From positions 1 to 32,134 of the forward strand of contig DATKYV010000225.1 of NCBI GenBank assembly GCA_035528275.1: 32,134 nucleotides of DNA, given 5' to 3'. The stretch's first letter is position 1. Every line of letters starts with the position of its first letter. The translations under genes were made by a program, and so were the position numbers. Below are positions 23,732 to 32,115 of this stretch, piece by piece. The notes beneath the pieces were generated by a model. The model saw only the letters and a list, made by a program, of their open reading frames with translations, had not been told where the DNA came from and did not search any database. This DNA is from DATKYV01 sp035528275 (GTDB taxonomy: Bacteria > Acidobacteriota > Terriglobia > UBA7540).

Positions 23732-24844
23732 TCACACCTTGAGATAGATCTTCTGCCGATGCAGGAACCAAAGGAAGAGCCAGGTCGTGGCGGCAACGCT
23801 CAGCGACCAGAAGAGGGGTTTGAAAGGCCCGAGATAGTCGATGAAGCCGTGAACGAAAATTTCGGTGACGGTACGGAAGTTGAACAGACGCCACGCGACA
23901 TAAATCGTGATGGCGTTCAGGCCGATGACGGTGAAAAAGTACGCCCAGCGCCTATAGCCGCGCACGTCGATCACCCAATAGAATCCGGCCAGCAGGAGCA
24001 GACTCCAGCCGCCGGCGAAAAGGACATAGGAGCTCGTCCACAGGTTCTTGATGATGGGGAACGCGAAGCCCCACACGAGCCCCGCAATCAGGCAGGCAAT
24101 GCCGGCCAGCGCCAGTCCGCGTGTTTTGCGTGCCGGCGATTGGTTCGAGCGCAGCCAGTGTCCGGCCAGCACGCCCAGCAGCGTCGTAGCCACGGCGGGA
24201 ATCGTGGAGAGGACGCCCTCGTTGTCGCCGTAATGGTAGCAACAGAACGGCCCCGGAAGCAGGCGCCGGTCGAGAAATCCCGCCAGGTTTCCTTCCGGCG
24301 TCAGCACACCCGCTCCCACCCCCGGCACGGGAATGACCAGTAATATGATCCAGTAACCCACCAAGATGGCGCCCGCCGTGATGGCTTGATTGCGGATGCT
24401 TGTGTTCATCACGATTAGTGCCGCGATGAAGTAGCAGATGGCGATCCGCTGCAGCACACCGGCAATGCGAAGGTCGTGGAAATTGAAATCCAGCAGGCCT
24501 TCGTAGACCAGCCCCAGCACGAGCAGGAGAAGCAGCCTTCGCACGAGGTGCCGGTAGAGCTCGCCGCGGTTCGCTCCGCGCTCCAGCCGTCGCGTCAGCG
24601 AAAACGGCAGCACCACGCCTACAACGAAGAGGAAGAGGGGGAAAATCAGATCGTAGAAGTGAAATCCTTCCCACCGGACGTGGTGGAACTGGCGGTCGAG
24701 CGCTCCTGTCACCGGGTTCTGGAAAACGCGGTAGAGGCTGTGGATGATCCCTTCGCCTCCCGAAATCCAGAACATGTCGAAGCCGCGCAGCGCGTCGATG
24801 GAGGCGATGCGCCCGCCCATCGTATTTTCGGGTTTCACTTCCAT
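23732..24844 (-). CDS. HGSNAT/NagX-like multi-pass membrane acyltransferase (DUF5009/COG4299)
   Basis: A 370-residue integral membrane protein related to heparan-alpha-glucosaminide N-acetyltransferase. It carries the N-terminal signature RIASIDALRGFDMFWISGGEG (about residues 12-32), in which the LRGF-M pattern is shared by HGSNAT and bacterial YeiB/NagX-type proteins. It has roughly ten hydrophobic segments and the loop HVRWEGFHFYDLIFPLFLFVVGV, containing the conserved His and the DLIFPLFLF motif. The family moves acetyl groups across the membrane onto amino sugars, but the bacterial substrate is not known. The longer frame is open upstream; the ATG at 24844 is chosen because the family signature follows closely. 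The 165 bp upstream up to the permease stop hold no gene I can see. Confidence 0.87.
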   Translation of the reverse strand: MEVKPENTMGGRIASIDALRGFDMFWISGGEGIIHSLYRVFQNPVTGALDRQFHHVRWEGFHFYDLIFPLFLFVVGVVLPFSLTRRLERGANRGELYRHLVRRLLLLLVLGLVYEGLLDFNFHDLRIAGVLQRIAICYFIAALIVMNTSIRNQAITAGAILVGYWIILLVIPVPGVGAGVLTPEGNLAGFLDRRLLPGPFCCYHYGDNEGVLSTIPAVATTLLGVLAGHWLRSNQSPARKTRGLALAGIACLIAGLVWGFAFPIIKNLWTSSYVLFAGGWSLLLLAGFYWVIDVRGYRRWAYFFTVIGLNAITIYVAWRLFNFRTVTEIFVHGFIDYLGPFKPLFWSLSVAATTWLFLWFLHRQKIYLKV

Positions 24845-25009
24845 TATTTTTCCGCTTGTGCCCTGAGGTGCCGCGCCCCTGTCCCCCGCGGCGCCGAACG
24901 CGCCATTATGCACATTCCGGGCGCAGATTCAAAGCGCTGGATTTCCCAAACAAGGCCAGGGCTCCCGGGATGCGATCCCCCAGAGCGGGACCATGAAGCT
25001 GGAGCGGCC

Positions 25010-27262
25010 CTAGGTGTGGGGAAGGCGCCGCTGGGTGATTTCTTGGAGGTGTTCGCGAAGACTTTCCAGGACTTCCTCGCGCTTCCCATCTTTGATGTGT
25101 TCTTGGAGTTCGTCCAGCGCGAAGTGGACGACATCGTGATGGTGGAGCTCTTCCGGAGCCACTTCATTACTGAGTTCCAGCCAGATGCTATGCAGGAGGT
25201 TGATTCCCGTCGGTGTGAGGCGCGGCGCATGCGGACCCAGATAGCAGATGTGTTCCTGGCCGTTCGGCGAATAGATTTCGAGGGTCAATTGCGGTTTCGG
25301 ATCGGGGAGGCGCTCCCAAGCCAGGCCGGAAATTCGGGCCTCCTCGGTAACCGGGCGCCAGGGGGAAAGGCCCAGAGCAATCGTTGACGATTGCAGGCTC
25401 TGGGCGGCGCGCAGGACGCCGTCCCATTTTTCGGTCGCCGGCGCGACGGCCAGGTGGATGGTCTTCCCCTTCTTTTCCGCCACACCCAGGGCGCGCGTAA
25501 AGAGCTCCTGCTCCTTGAAGCTGAAGAGTTGTTCGGGCGCCAGTTCGTGCTCGCCCGAGGCGGCACGCGCCAGCAGACGGATGTGGAGCACCACCACGTC
25601 TTGCTGGTGGGTATTGGCCCTGTCGAGGACGGCCGAGAGATTGTAGAGCGTATTGTAGTCGCGGACCATGACCAGCATGTTCCCCGGCCGTACCCCGAGG
25701 GTCTGCGGAGTGAGGTCTTCGCCGGGCTCCAGATTGAACTGGTCGAGTTCGGCGTGGGGCGCGCTGCTCTTCCGCGTAACCCTCTCCGAGGCGGTGAAGA
25801 TGGCGAAGAAGATCAGCGTGAACCCGATTCCTGAAATCGTGGCGACCTGCTTGGTGAAAAGATTCACGACACACAGAGCGATCAGCGTCAGGGTGATGAG
25901 GCCCAAACCCAGAGGAACCTTCAATGTGCCGACAGTCAGATTCAACGGGACGCGAAATTCCCGCTCGCCGGGCCGAGTGTACCGGAGGACCATCACGGCC
26001 AGCCCCTTCATAGCGAAGCTTCACATCACCCCGAAGGCGTATGCCTCGCCGAGCAAAATGATGTTTCCCCGGCTCAGGATGATGGTGAGGATCTGGAGGG
26101 TAGCGACGAGGTTGAGGATGCGATGGGAAGTCCCGAACCGCCGGTGCGGGTGGCGAAACCATGTGGGGAGAATCCCGTCCTCGGAGATGCGGTTCAGGAC
26201 TCCGTTGGAGCCGACGATGGCGGTGTTGACCGCTCCGGCGAGCATTAAGACGCCGACCACCACGACGAAGGCGCGGAACGCCAGCCGGAGAGAAACGGGA
26301 CCGACCAAATACATTGCCAGCCCGCCGATGGGATTGTCAAAAAAGCTCTGGCGCGTCTCGTCGGGGATGATCATGACGGCGAAGAACGCCACACCGGCCG
26401 TGAAGATCAGGCTGTACAGAAAAATGACGAATCCCGCTTTTTCCAGGTTGCGCAGTTTGGGGTGTTCGATCTCGCGGTAAACCTGCGCCATGGTTTCTTC
26501 GCCGCTCATGGCGAGTACGGAGTGGCCCAGGCCGATCAGAATGCCGATGAGTCCGACGGTCTGCGGCCAATTGGTGTAGCGGAGCCACCCCAGCGCATCC
26601 TCGGAATAGATGAGGTTTGAGGGGCTCGGCCAGGGGGGAAGATGGGCCCCCCGTACCCAAATCGTATAACCGCACCACCCGACCATGATGACGACCATCA
26701 CCGTGGTCACGTACATGATGCGCAGGGCTTTCTCGCTGGATTCGGGGATGCCCTTGATGTTTTGCCACCAGAAGTAAATCGTTACCAGCACTGCGAAGAG
26801 CGCCGCCGTGGCGTTCATTGGCAGGACGAAACCGGAGTGCACGTATCTCAGGAGCTCGTTCAAGAGACCCGCCAGATACAGGCCCGCCGACACGCCGCTG
26901 ATGGGTCCGGTCAGGATGTAATCGAACATCAGGGCGGAGACCGAGAACTTGGCCAATGTCCCGCCCATGGCCTCTTTGACCACGCGGTACACGCCGCCGC
27001 GCACGAACATGCTGCAGCTCTCGATGTAAACCGCCCGCACCGCATAGGCGAGCAGCATGATTCCCAGAATGAACCACGGGGCGGCTTTCCCAATGAAGTG
27101 TTCGGCGATGGCGCCGGCGTAGAATGCCGACGAACCCATGTCATTAAGGACGATGGCGGAGGCGCGCCAGAACGAAATGAAGGCGAGCATGGCGGTGGTG
27201 GCCACAAGGACCCGGGGCGGGCGGCGTGGCGGTGCGTTCGACGCGGCGGAGTTGTTTCCCAT
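25010..27262 (-). pseudogene. APC-superfamily permease with USP-like C-terminal domain, interrupted by an in-frame TGA
   Basis: Two frames on the same strand and in the same phase form one transporter of about 750 codons. Codons 1-413 (27262 to 26024) give about ten membrane helices with APC motifs such as RGGVYRVVKEAMGG and LMFDYILTGPISGVSAG, ending GEAYAFGVM. A TGA (26021-26023) follows at codon 414, and the frame continues SFAMKGLAVMVLRYTRPGEREF. The gap is exactly one codon, where related proteins have Trp (VxWSF), so TGG to TGA is the simplest explanation. Two more helices follow, then a soluble domain of about 240 residues, USP-like as in the KimA potassium importer. The first start is the ATG at 27262; the TTG at 27277 is less likely. 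Reinitiation at the ATG 26011 is possible but has no ribosome binding site. It could also be a sequencing error. Neighbouring KdpDE-like genes suggest potassium as substrate (inference). Confidence 0.82.
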
Positions 27263-27370
27263 TGTGTGCGGACTCAACGGGTGGCTAGAGAACCTGCGAT
27301 AGCCCGGTGCTGCGAAGCGCCTTCACCGGCAATCTCAGGCCTTCCGGAGTCCAACTTCCTCCTTCCCTGG

Positions 27371-27853
27371 TCAGCCCACCCCCACGAAAATCACCTCGTG
27401 GCCGTCTTTCACCAGCGCTCTTGCCAGCCGTTGCTCCCTGGTGGGCCACCAGCCCATCCTGCCTCCCATGATGATTAATGAATGCGGTTGCAGCATCTGG
27501 CGGAGACTCCATTGCGGGTCCCGGCAGAGATAGGTCCGCGCCGAGATCTCGGTTGGAGACCCGCGCCTCAGAGCGCGAACTCGGGCTTCCAGAAATCCCT
27601 CGGGTACCGCCCGATCTTCCAGCGGCAATGTGAAGGGCACGGCGTACAGGATGAGGACCCTCGGATGAACGCCGAGGTGCGCGCCCAACCGCGAAACCGT
27701 CCTGAGGGCCGCAAGAGTCCCCGCCTGGGTTGTAAAAACGACGTTTACCCTTAGCGGGTGGTCTTCGCTTTTGCCGGGCGGCGGATCTTCTGAACCACCC
27801 GTCCGTGTGTTTTGGGTCAGCAACGCACTTTCAGAAGGTAGGCTTCCGGGCAT
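27371..27853 (-). CDS. universal stress protein-like small protein
   Basis: A 160-residue protein with a Rossmann-like alternation of strands and helices. It starts from LRVNVVFTTQAGTLAALRTVSRLGAHLG and ends in SLIIMGGRMGWWPTREQRLARALVKDGHEVIFVGVG, a layout like the UspA fold. The usual ATP motif G-x2-G-x9-G(S/T) is not complete, so nucleotide binding is doubtful. The first 35 residues are polar and probably disordered. It lies between the KdpE-like regulator and the APC permease. In standard KdpD a USP-like domain sits inside the sensor; here the sensor lacks it, so this separate protein might supply that function (inference). The ATG at 27853 is the likely start; the frame opens slightly upstream. 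Confidence 0.65.
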   Translation of the reverse strand: MPGSLPSESALLTQNTRTGGSEDPPPGKSEDHPLRVNVVFTTQAGTLAALRTVSRLGAHLGVHPRVLILYAVPFTLPLEDRAVPEGFLEARVRALRRGSPTEISARTYLCRDPQWSLRQMLQPHSLIIMGGRMGWWPTREQRLARALVKDGHEVIFVGVG

Positions 27854-27865
27854 GGGTACTATCCA

Positions 27866-27918
27866 GCATAACGGTAAGCGCATACCCGTAAAGAAGGCAT
27901 AAGGAAAGCATAAGGAAA
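27866..27918 (-). promoter_or_regulatory. tandem 11-bp repeats, candidate operator of the KdpE-like regulator
   Basis: On the minus strand two identical adjacent 11-mers TTTCCTTATGC (27908-27918 and 27897-27907) are followed by a related unit CTTCTTTACGG (27886-27896). Further TATGC cores lie at 27880-27884 and 27866-27870. Direct repeats with an 11-bp period are the normal binding pattern of OmpR/PhoB-family regulators. The array sits between the end of the regulator gene and the start of the USP-like gene, 13 bases from the ATG at its near edge. Confidence 0.6.
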
Positions 27919-27921
27919 CTG

Positions 27922-28620
27922 TTAGTCCTGCTTGGGCAGAGCGAATCGGTAGCCCACCCAGGGATCGGTGAGTAAGTATTTGGGTTTGGCGGGATTCGGT
28001 TCGATTTTCTTGCGCAACTGGTTGATGAACACCCTCAGGTACTCCAGCTCTTCACCGTATTCCGGACCCCAGACCGCCTGGAGCAGTTCGCGGTGGGGAA
28101 TGGTCTTGTTGGGGTGCGTCACCAGAAAGCGCAGCAGGTCAAACTCCTTGGGCGTCAGACGGGTCTGGCGCCCGCGAACGGAGACGCGCCGGGATGGGAA
28201 GTCGATTTCCGTCTCTTCCAGATGGATTCGTTGAGGCCCGGCATCAGAAGGCACGGGCGCCCGGCGCAGCGCGGCGCGAATGCGCGCCAGCAGTTCTGGC
28301 GTGCCGAAAGGCTTGGTGACGTAGTCATCGGCCCCGGCGTCCAGCGCCTCGACTTTATCTTCTTCAGCGTTTCGCACCGTGAGCATGATGATCGCCACAT
28401 CCGAGCCGGAGCGGATGGCCCGGCAGGCCTCCAGACCCCCCATCCCGGGCATGTTGATGTCCAGCAGCACCAGATCGTATCTGCCGGCTCGTGTCTTCTC
28501 CAGAGCCTCCTCGCCGCTGCGCGCCTCGGCGGCTTCATAGCCGCGGGTGACCAGGCTGGTCCGCATGACCCGCCGGATTTGCGGTTCGTCGTCCACCACC
28601 AGGATGCGTCCTGCGCTCAC
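27922..28620 (-). CDS. KdpE-like OmpR-family response regulator
   Basis: A 232-residue two-component regulator. The receiver domain has the acidic pair D10/D11, the phospho-acceptor D54 in LLDINMPGM, and the conserved Thr and Lys (MLTVRNAEEDKVEALDAGADDYVTKPFG). A winged-helix DNA-binding domain follows (about 130-230) with LTPKEFDLLRFLVTHPNKTIPHRELLQAVWG and the KdpE-like ending YLRVFINQLRKKIEPNPAKPKYLLTDPWVGYRF. The overall pattern is closest to KdpE. The GTG start overlaps the kinase stop as GTGA, so the pair is translationally coupled. The tandem repeat just downstream is a likely target. No kdpFABC genes are seen in the window. Confidence 0.93.
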   Translation of the reverse strand: MSAGRILVVDDEPQIRRVMRTSLVTRGYEAAEARSGEEALEKTRAGRYDLVLLDINMPGMGGLEACRAIRSGSDVAIIMLTVRNAEEDKVEALDAGADDYVTKPFGTPELLARIRAALRRAPVPSDAGPQRIHLEETEIDFPSRRVSVRGRQTRLTPKEFDLLRFLVTHPNKTIPHRELLQAVWGPEYGEELEYLRVFINQLRKKIEPNPAKPKYLLTDPWVGYRFALPKQD

Positions 28621-30164
28621 GTCGTCCCTTCTTCTTCGCCGACGGGGATGGCGATGGAGAACTTCGCTCCACCCGCCGGGTTGTTCTCGACCTGGATGTT
28701 CCCCCCGTGGGCACGCGCGATTTCCAGGGCGATGGCGAGCCCCATCCCCGCGCCCGTAACATTCTGGGGAGTGCCGGGGCTCCGGTAGAATTTTTCGAAG
28801 ATCCGCGACCGCTCCTGTGCTCGGATACCCGGTCCCTGGTCGCTGACGCTGATGATGACGTGGAGCTGCGCTTTCTCTGCGGTGACAGCAATCGGGGAGC
28901 CGGGCGGCGAATACTTCAGGGCGTTATCCAGGAGCTGATGGAGGGCCATTCGCATCAGCTCCTGGTCCGCCGCGATCAACGGCAAATCACCGGAGATATT
29001 CACGCTCACCGTTCTTCCTTCGGTCATGGAATTCATCTGCTGAAGGGCCGGAGAGATCAACGCCTCGACGGAATAGAGCCCGGTCTTCAATTGGATCTTG
29101 CCCGCTTCGATGCGCGCCATCTGAATGGCCTCGGTCACCAGCCGCCCCAGGCGGTCGGCCTCCTCATCCACGATGGTTATCAGCTCGCGCTGCTCCTCCG
29201 CCCCGGCGACCGGGGACGACAGCAACTCCGTTGTAGCCGCCTTAATGGCGGTCAGTGGCGTCTTGAATTCGTGGGCGAGGGCATCCAGCAGCGTGGACTT
29301 CAGCTCCTGGCTCTGCCGGGCCGCTTCCGCCCGGTTGGCCGCCTCCTGCCCACGCACCTTCTCCAAGGTAACCGCCACCAGGTTGGAGAGAGCCTGCAGG
29401 GCCGGGTCCGACAACGTGACGCCACTGATGGCGAGGCTTCCAATCGGCCGGCCGGAGAGATGGATCGGTATCACCGTCAGGTTGCGAGCGCTGTCGCTGA
29501 TCCTCTTTTCCTGTTCGCTCACCCTGCGCAGCGTGTCATCGATGTCGGGGAGGTCCACAGGCCCCGATCGGTGGATCTGCCCCGTCGTGCAATCGTAGAG
29601 TGCCAAGGCGGGAAAATCGAAAATCTCCCGAATCCGGTCTGCAATCCGTTTGGCGGGCGAGTCGCTGGCGTCCGCCAGAAGGATGGCCCGGCTCAGAGCA
29701 TAGAGCCTCTCCATCTCCTTCTGACGGTCCAGGGCCTCCTGCGTCCGTTGCTTGGCACGCGCGGAAAGCTGGCTGGCGATGACCGAGGTGGCCAGGAACG
29801 CGAACAAAGCCACCCAATTCTGCGGATGGACAATGTTGAATGTGCCCACCGGAGGCAGAAAGAAAAAATTGAAACAAAGCACGGCGAGGAACGAGGATAG
29901 CAGTGCCTCAGCGAAGCCCCAGCGCGTGGCAACCACCAGGACGCCGACCAAATAGGCAAACCCGATGGTTGTTGCATTGATGTGGGTTATGCGGGTGCCG
30001 AGGAGAGTGATCGCAGCGGTGGTCGCTATCACCGCGACCAGCCGCGAAGCCACAACGCCGGCCCTCGAGGCCGGGGTCCAAAGCCAGGTGCTCAACTGGA
30101 TCGCGAACAAGCTTGCGCAACTCCTGCGCAAAGATAGGATACCTGAACTCAGCACAATTTTCAC
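28617..30164 (-). CDS. KdpD-like membrane histidine kinase lacking the N-terminal KdpD/USP domains
   Basis: A 515-residue sensor kinase. It begins with a four-helix KdpD membrane module (DUF4118, about 35-135), including SFLAVLCFNFFFLPPVGTFNI. A coiled coil and a GAF-like region follow (about 150-270). Next are HisKA with the phospho-acceptor in ALAHEFKTPLTAIK (H298) and an ATPase domain with N-box HQLLDNALKYSP and G-box DQGPGIRAQE and GAGMGLAIA. E. coli KdpD is about 890 residues and starts with a KdpD Walker domain and a USP domain; both are missing. The GTG at 30164 has no Shine-Dalgarno; an internal TTG about 18 codons later has AGGAG before it and is an alternative start. The kinase overlaps the regulator gene by four bases. 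The gene is divergent from the OmpA-type gene. Confidence 0.92.
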   Translation of the reverse strand: MKIVLSSGILSLRRSCASLFAIQLSTWLWTPASRAGVVASRLVAVIATTAAITLLGTRITHINATTIGFAYLVGVLVVATRWGFAEALLSSFLAVLCFNFFFLPPVGTFNIVHPQNWVALFAFLATSVIASQLSARAKQRTQEALDRQKEMERLYALSRAILLADASDSPAKRIADRIREIFDFPALALYDCTTGQIHRSGPVDLPDIDDTLRRVSEQEKRISDSARNLTVIPIHLSGRPIGSLAISGVTLSDPALQALSNLVAVTLEKVRGQEAANRAEAARQSQELKSTLLDALAHEFKTPLTAIKAATTELLSSPVAGAEEQRELITIVDEEADRLGRLVTEAIQMARIEAGKIQLKTGLYSVEALISPALQQMNSMTEGRTVSVNISGDLPLIAADQELMRMALHQLLDNALKYSPPGSPIAVTAEKAQLHVIISVSDQGPGIRAQERSRIFEKFYRSPGTPQNVTGAGMGLAIALEIARAHGGNIQVENNPAGGAKFSIAIPVGEEEGTT

Positions 30165-30240
30165 TCGGCGGCGGGTGGAGGAGAAACCCCCGAAGGCGTT
30201 TCAATGAGACGGCCGGAAGGCCTAGGCTGCGCGTCGAGTG

Positions 30241-30249
30241 TGCGATAAT
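30241..30249 (+). promoter_or_regulatory. extended -10 element before the OmpA-type gene
   Basis: TGCGATAAT matches an extended -10 (TGnTATAAT, one mismatch in the hexamer). No -35 is evident. It is 18 bases before the ATG at 30267, so the leader would be about ten bases and would start in the ribosome binding site. This closeness makes it only a candidate. Confidence 0.3.
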
Positions 30250-30266
30250 GATGGAAGGGTTTGCTG

Positions 30267-31112
30267 ATGATTCCTGAAAACGAAATTCAACCTACCGCGC
30301 CGGAAGAAAAGGGCGCGAGCCGGCGGCTTTCCCGCCAGGCTCTCTTGCTGATTCTGCTCGGTGTGGCGGTATTGGCTCTCGCTATCTACGGATCCCTCCG
30401 CATCAGGCACCTGGAGCAGCGGGTTGACCGGTTCAGCCGGCAGGCGGAAGAATCCGTCAAGAAAGTTGAGGCTGTTTCCGAGCGCTCGGAGGAGGCGCTG
30501 ATTCGAGCCTCGCAGGCGGAAGAGAACGCCCTCCAGGCGGCGCACGCGAGGGAATTGGCGGAGCGCGCCCGCGCGGAATTCGAAAGGATTGCCGAGAGCG
30601 CCAGGCAAGAAGCGCAGGTGGCGCGCGAGGAAGTCGAACGCGTGCGAAAGGAGCGCGAGGCGGAACTCGACCGCATGCAGAAAGCCCTCAGCCAGATTGC
30701 CGAAACCCGCCGCACGGCGCTGGGCCTGGTGATGAACCTGGGCGAGGACACCCTGCGTTTCGACTTCGACAAAGCGACCTTGCGCCCCGAGAATCGCGAA
30801 CTGCTCAGCCGAATCGCCGGCGTGCTCCTGACCTCAAGAGGCTATCGGATCGACGTCTTCGGGCACACCGACGACATCGGGACGGAGGAATACAACCTGA
30901 GGCTGTCGCAGCGGCGCGCCCAGTCGGTGCGCAATTACCTGGTCGAGGCCGGCGTCGATCCGGAGATTATCTCCACCAAAGGCTTCGGCAAATCCAGTCC
31001 CCGGGCGCCCGGAACCGCCCCGGCGGCTCGCGCCGCCAATCGGCGGGTGGAAATCGCCATCGTCGATTCGGTCATCGAGATGCTGGGGCCGGCCCGAGGC
31101 CGAAAGAAGTAG
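30267..31112 (+). CDS. membrane-anchored coiled-coil protein with OmpA peptidoglycan-binding domain
   Basis: A 281-residue envelope protein. One N-terminal membrane helix (about 24-44, ALLLILLGVAVLALAIYG) is not followed by a cleavage site and so probably anchors it in the inner membrane. A long charged coiled coil (about 48-150, rich in Ala, Glu, Arg) follows. The C-terminal OmpA-like domain (about 158-270) starts DTLRFDFDKATLRPENRELL and contains DVFGHTDDIGTEEYNLRLSQRRAQSVRNYL. The Asp (TDD) and Arg (ANRRVEI) that bind diaminopimelate are both present. The layout fits a tether spanning from the inner membrane to peptidoglycan. The start is the ATG at 30267 with GAAGGG eight bases upstream; an in-frame TTG lies six bases earlier. 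Confidence 0.92.
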   Translation: MIPENEIQPTAPEEKGASRRLSRQALLLILLGVAVLALAIYGSLRIRHLEQRVDRFSRQAEESVKKVEAVSERSEEALIRASQAEENALQAAHARELAERARAEFERIAESARQEAQVAREEVERVRKEREAELDRMQKALSQIAETRRTALGLVMNLGEDTLRFDFDKATLRPENRELLSRIAGVLLTSRGYRIDVFGHTDDIGTEEYNLRLSQRRAQSVRNYLVEAGVDPEIISTKGFGKSSPRAPGTAPAARAANRRVEIAIVDSVIEMLGPARGRKK

Positions 31113-31547
31113 GCGGGCGCCTACCCTCGAGAGAAGGCATAGCGCAGAGTTCGGTCTTTTCGAATCCGTCATCTGACGGACGGTTCTTTCTCCACAGGAC
31201 CGCGGATGATACTTCCCTCGCCCACGAACAGGCCGCAGAGTCTCTGACAAGCGAGACTCTTCGCTACCTGCTGTTTGTCAGCGCGCAAGCACAGAGGATC
31301 GAAGCGAAGCCCTCGAGCTTCGTCACGTTGAAGAGAGAGTGGAAGAACGATCGGGTCCGCCTGGTTCTCCGCATGTCCATTCAGATGAACCGGGGGAAGA
31401 GACGCGGCGCGCACGGCGTACCGCCGGTCTCTGCTTTGCAGGAGAGCAGGCCAGCGTCCACGGCAGCACGGGCCCGCGGGATGCGAATAAGGACATGAAG
31501 GGACACTTGAAAAACGTCAATCAAGAGCACAACGGCAGGAGGAAGAA
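31113..31547 (+). other. 435-bp region without a supported gene, with competing hairpins
   Basis: No frame here shows family features. Right after the OmpA-type stop is a small hairpin (TAGGC/GCCTA, 31112-31123 or so). Further on AGAGTCTC (31237-31244) pairs perfectly with GAGACTCT (31253-31260). The overlapping segments CTGACAA (31244-31250) and AGCGA can pair instead with TTGTCAG (31275-31281) and TCGCT (31261-31265). The two folds exclude one another. It may be a long leader for the membrane protein that follows. Confidence 0.35.
31164..31180. repeat. short hairpin repeat, copy 1
   Basis: TCCGTC-ATCT-GACGGA, preceded by AA. The same 6-bp stem with a different loop occurs at 32118-32133, on the other side of the membrane-protein gene. 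Confidence 0.55.
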
Positions 31548-32057
31548 ATGATGGCAAGCGCCGGAATGATTCTGGCCGAAGCCGGCCACACCTCAACAGG
31601 GTCTTTGTCCGACCAACTCACACTACTCTTGTCGTTCATATTGTTTATGCTCAGTTTCTTTCTGCTCGCCGAGGCCATCAAGACGCTGAAGTGGCGACTT
31701 CCGGAGGCGCCGCACGCCGACTCAGGCGCCCTGCTCTCTATAATAACCGGGTGCATCCTCCTCAGCGTGTGGGCCCTTCGCATGATGGTGACGACCACGA
31801 TTGCTCAGGGCAGCGATATCCTCGTGGAGTTTCTGTTCGTTCATTCCCGGGAACTTGCTCCTGGATTCCTTCTGGCCAGCCTGGCGCCTATCTGTGTGGC
31901 CCTCTTTAAGCTGTTGACTGTTGTGGCGGCGGGTCCGCGCCCCGTGGAGGGATGGGAGAGCGCACAACGACCTCTGTTGGTGGTGTGGATTCAGACGGGC
32001 TTTGTCTTGATCGTTGCTGGGGCGAGCGTGGTGATGTTGGTTCTCAACCTTCGATAG
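31548..32057 (+). CDS. four-helix membrane protein, family not recognised
   Basis: A 169-residue protein with four strongly hydrophobic segments (roughly residues 25-45, 62-80, 104-127 and 143-166) separated by short polar loops. The first loop is basic (KTLKWRLPEAPH). AGGAGGA lies right before the ATG at the proper distance, and a second ATG follows directly. It has no motif I can tie to a known family; it is not an obvious transporter subunit or enzyme. It stands alone after a long non-coding leader and is flanked by two copies of a short hairpin repeat. Confidence 0.75.
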   Translation: MMASAGMILAEAGHTSTGSLSDQLTLLLSFILFMLSFFLLAEAIKTLKWRLPEAPHADSGALLSIITGCILLSVWALRMMVTTTIAQGSDILVEFLFVHSRELAPGFLLASLAPICVALFKLLTVVAAGPRPVEGWESAQRPLLVVWIQTGFVLIVAGASVVMLVLNLR

Positions 32058-32115
32058 CACGAGCAGGCGGCGCATTGCTCCTGAAAGGAGGGAAAGCAGC
32101 GCGGCGTTGTCTGCT

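Noticed and set aside
26021..26023. Selenocysteine or other recoding at the permease TGA
   Set aside because: The expected residue is Trp, not Cys, and no convincing hairpin follows the stop. Other TGA codons in the window behave as stops.
31323..31547. Short frames on both strands in the 435-bp gap before the last gene
   Set aside because: They are short, Arg/Pro/Gly-rich, lack ribosome binding sites and overlap each other.
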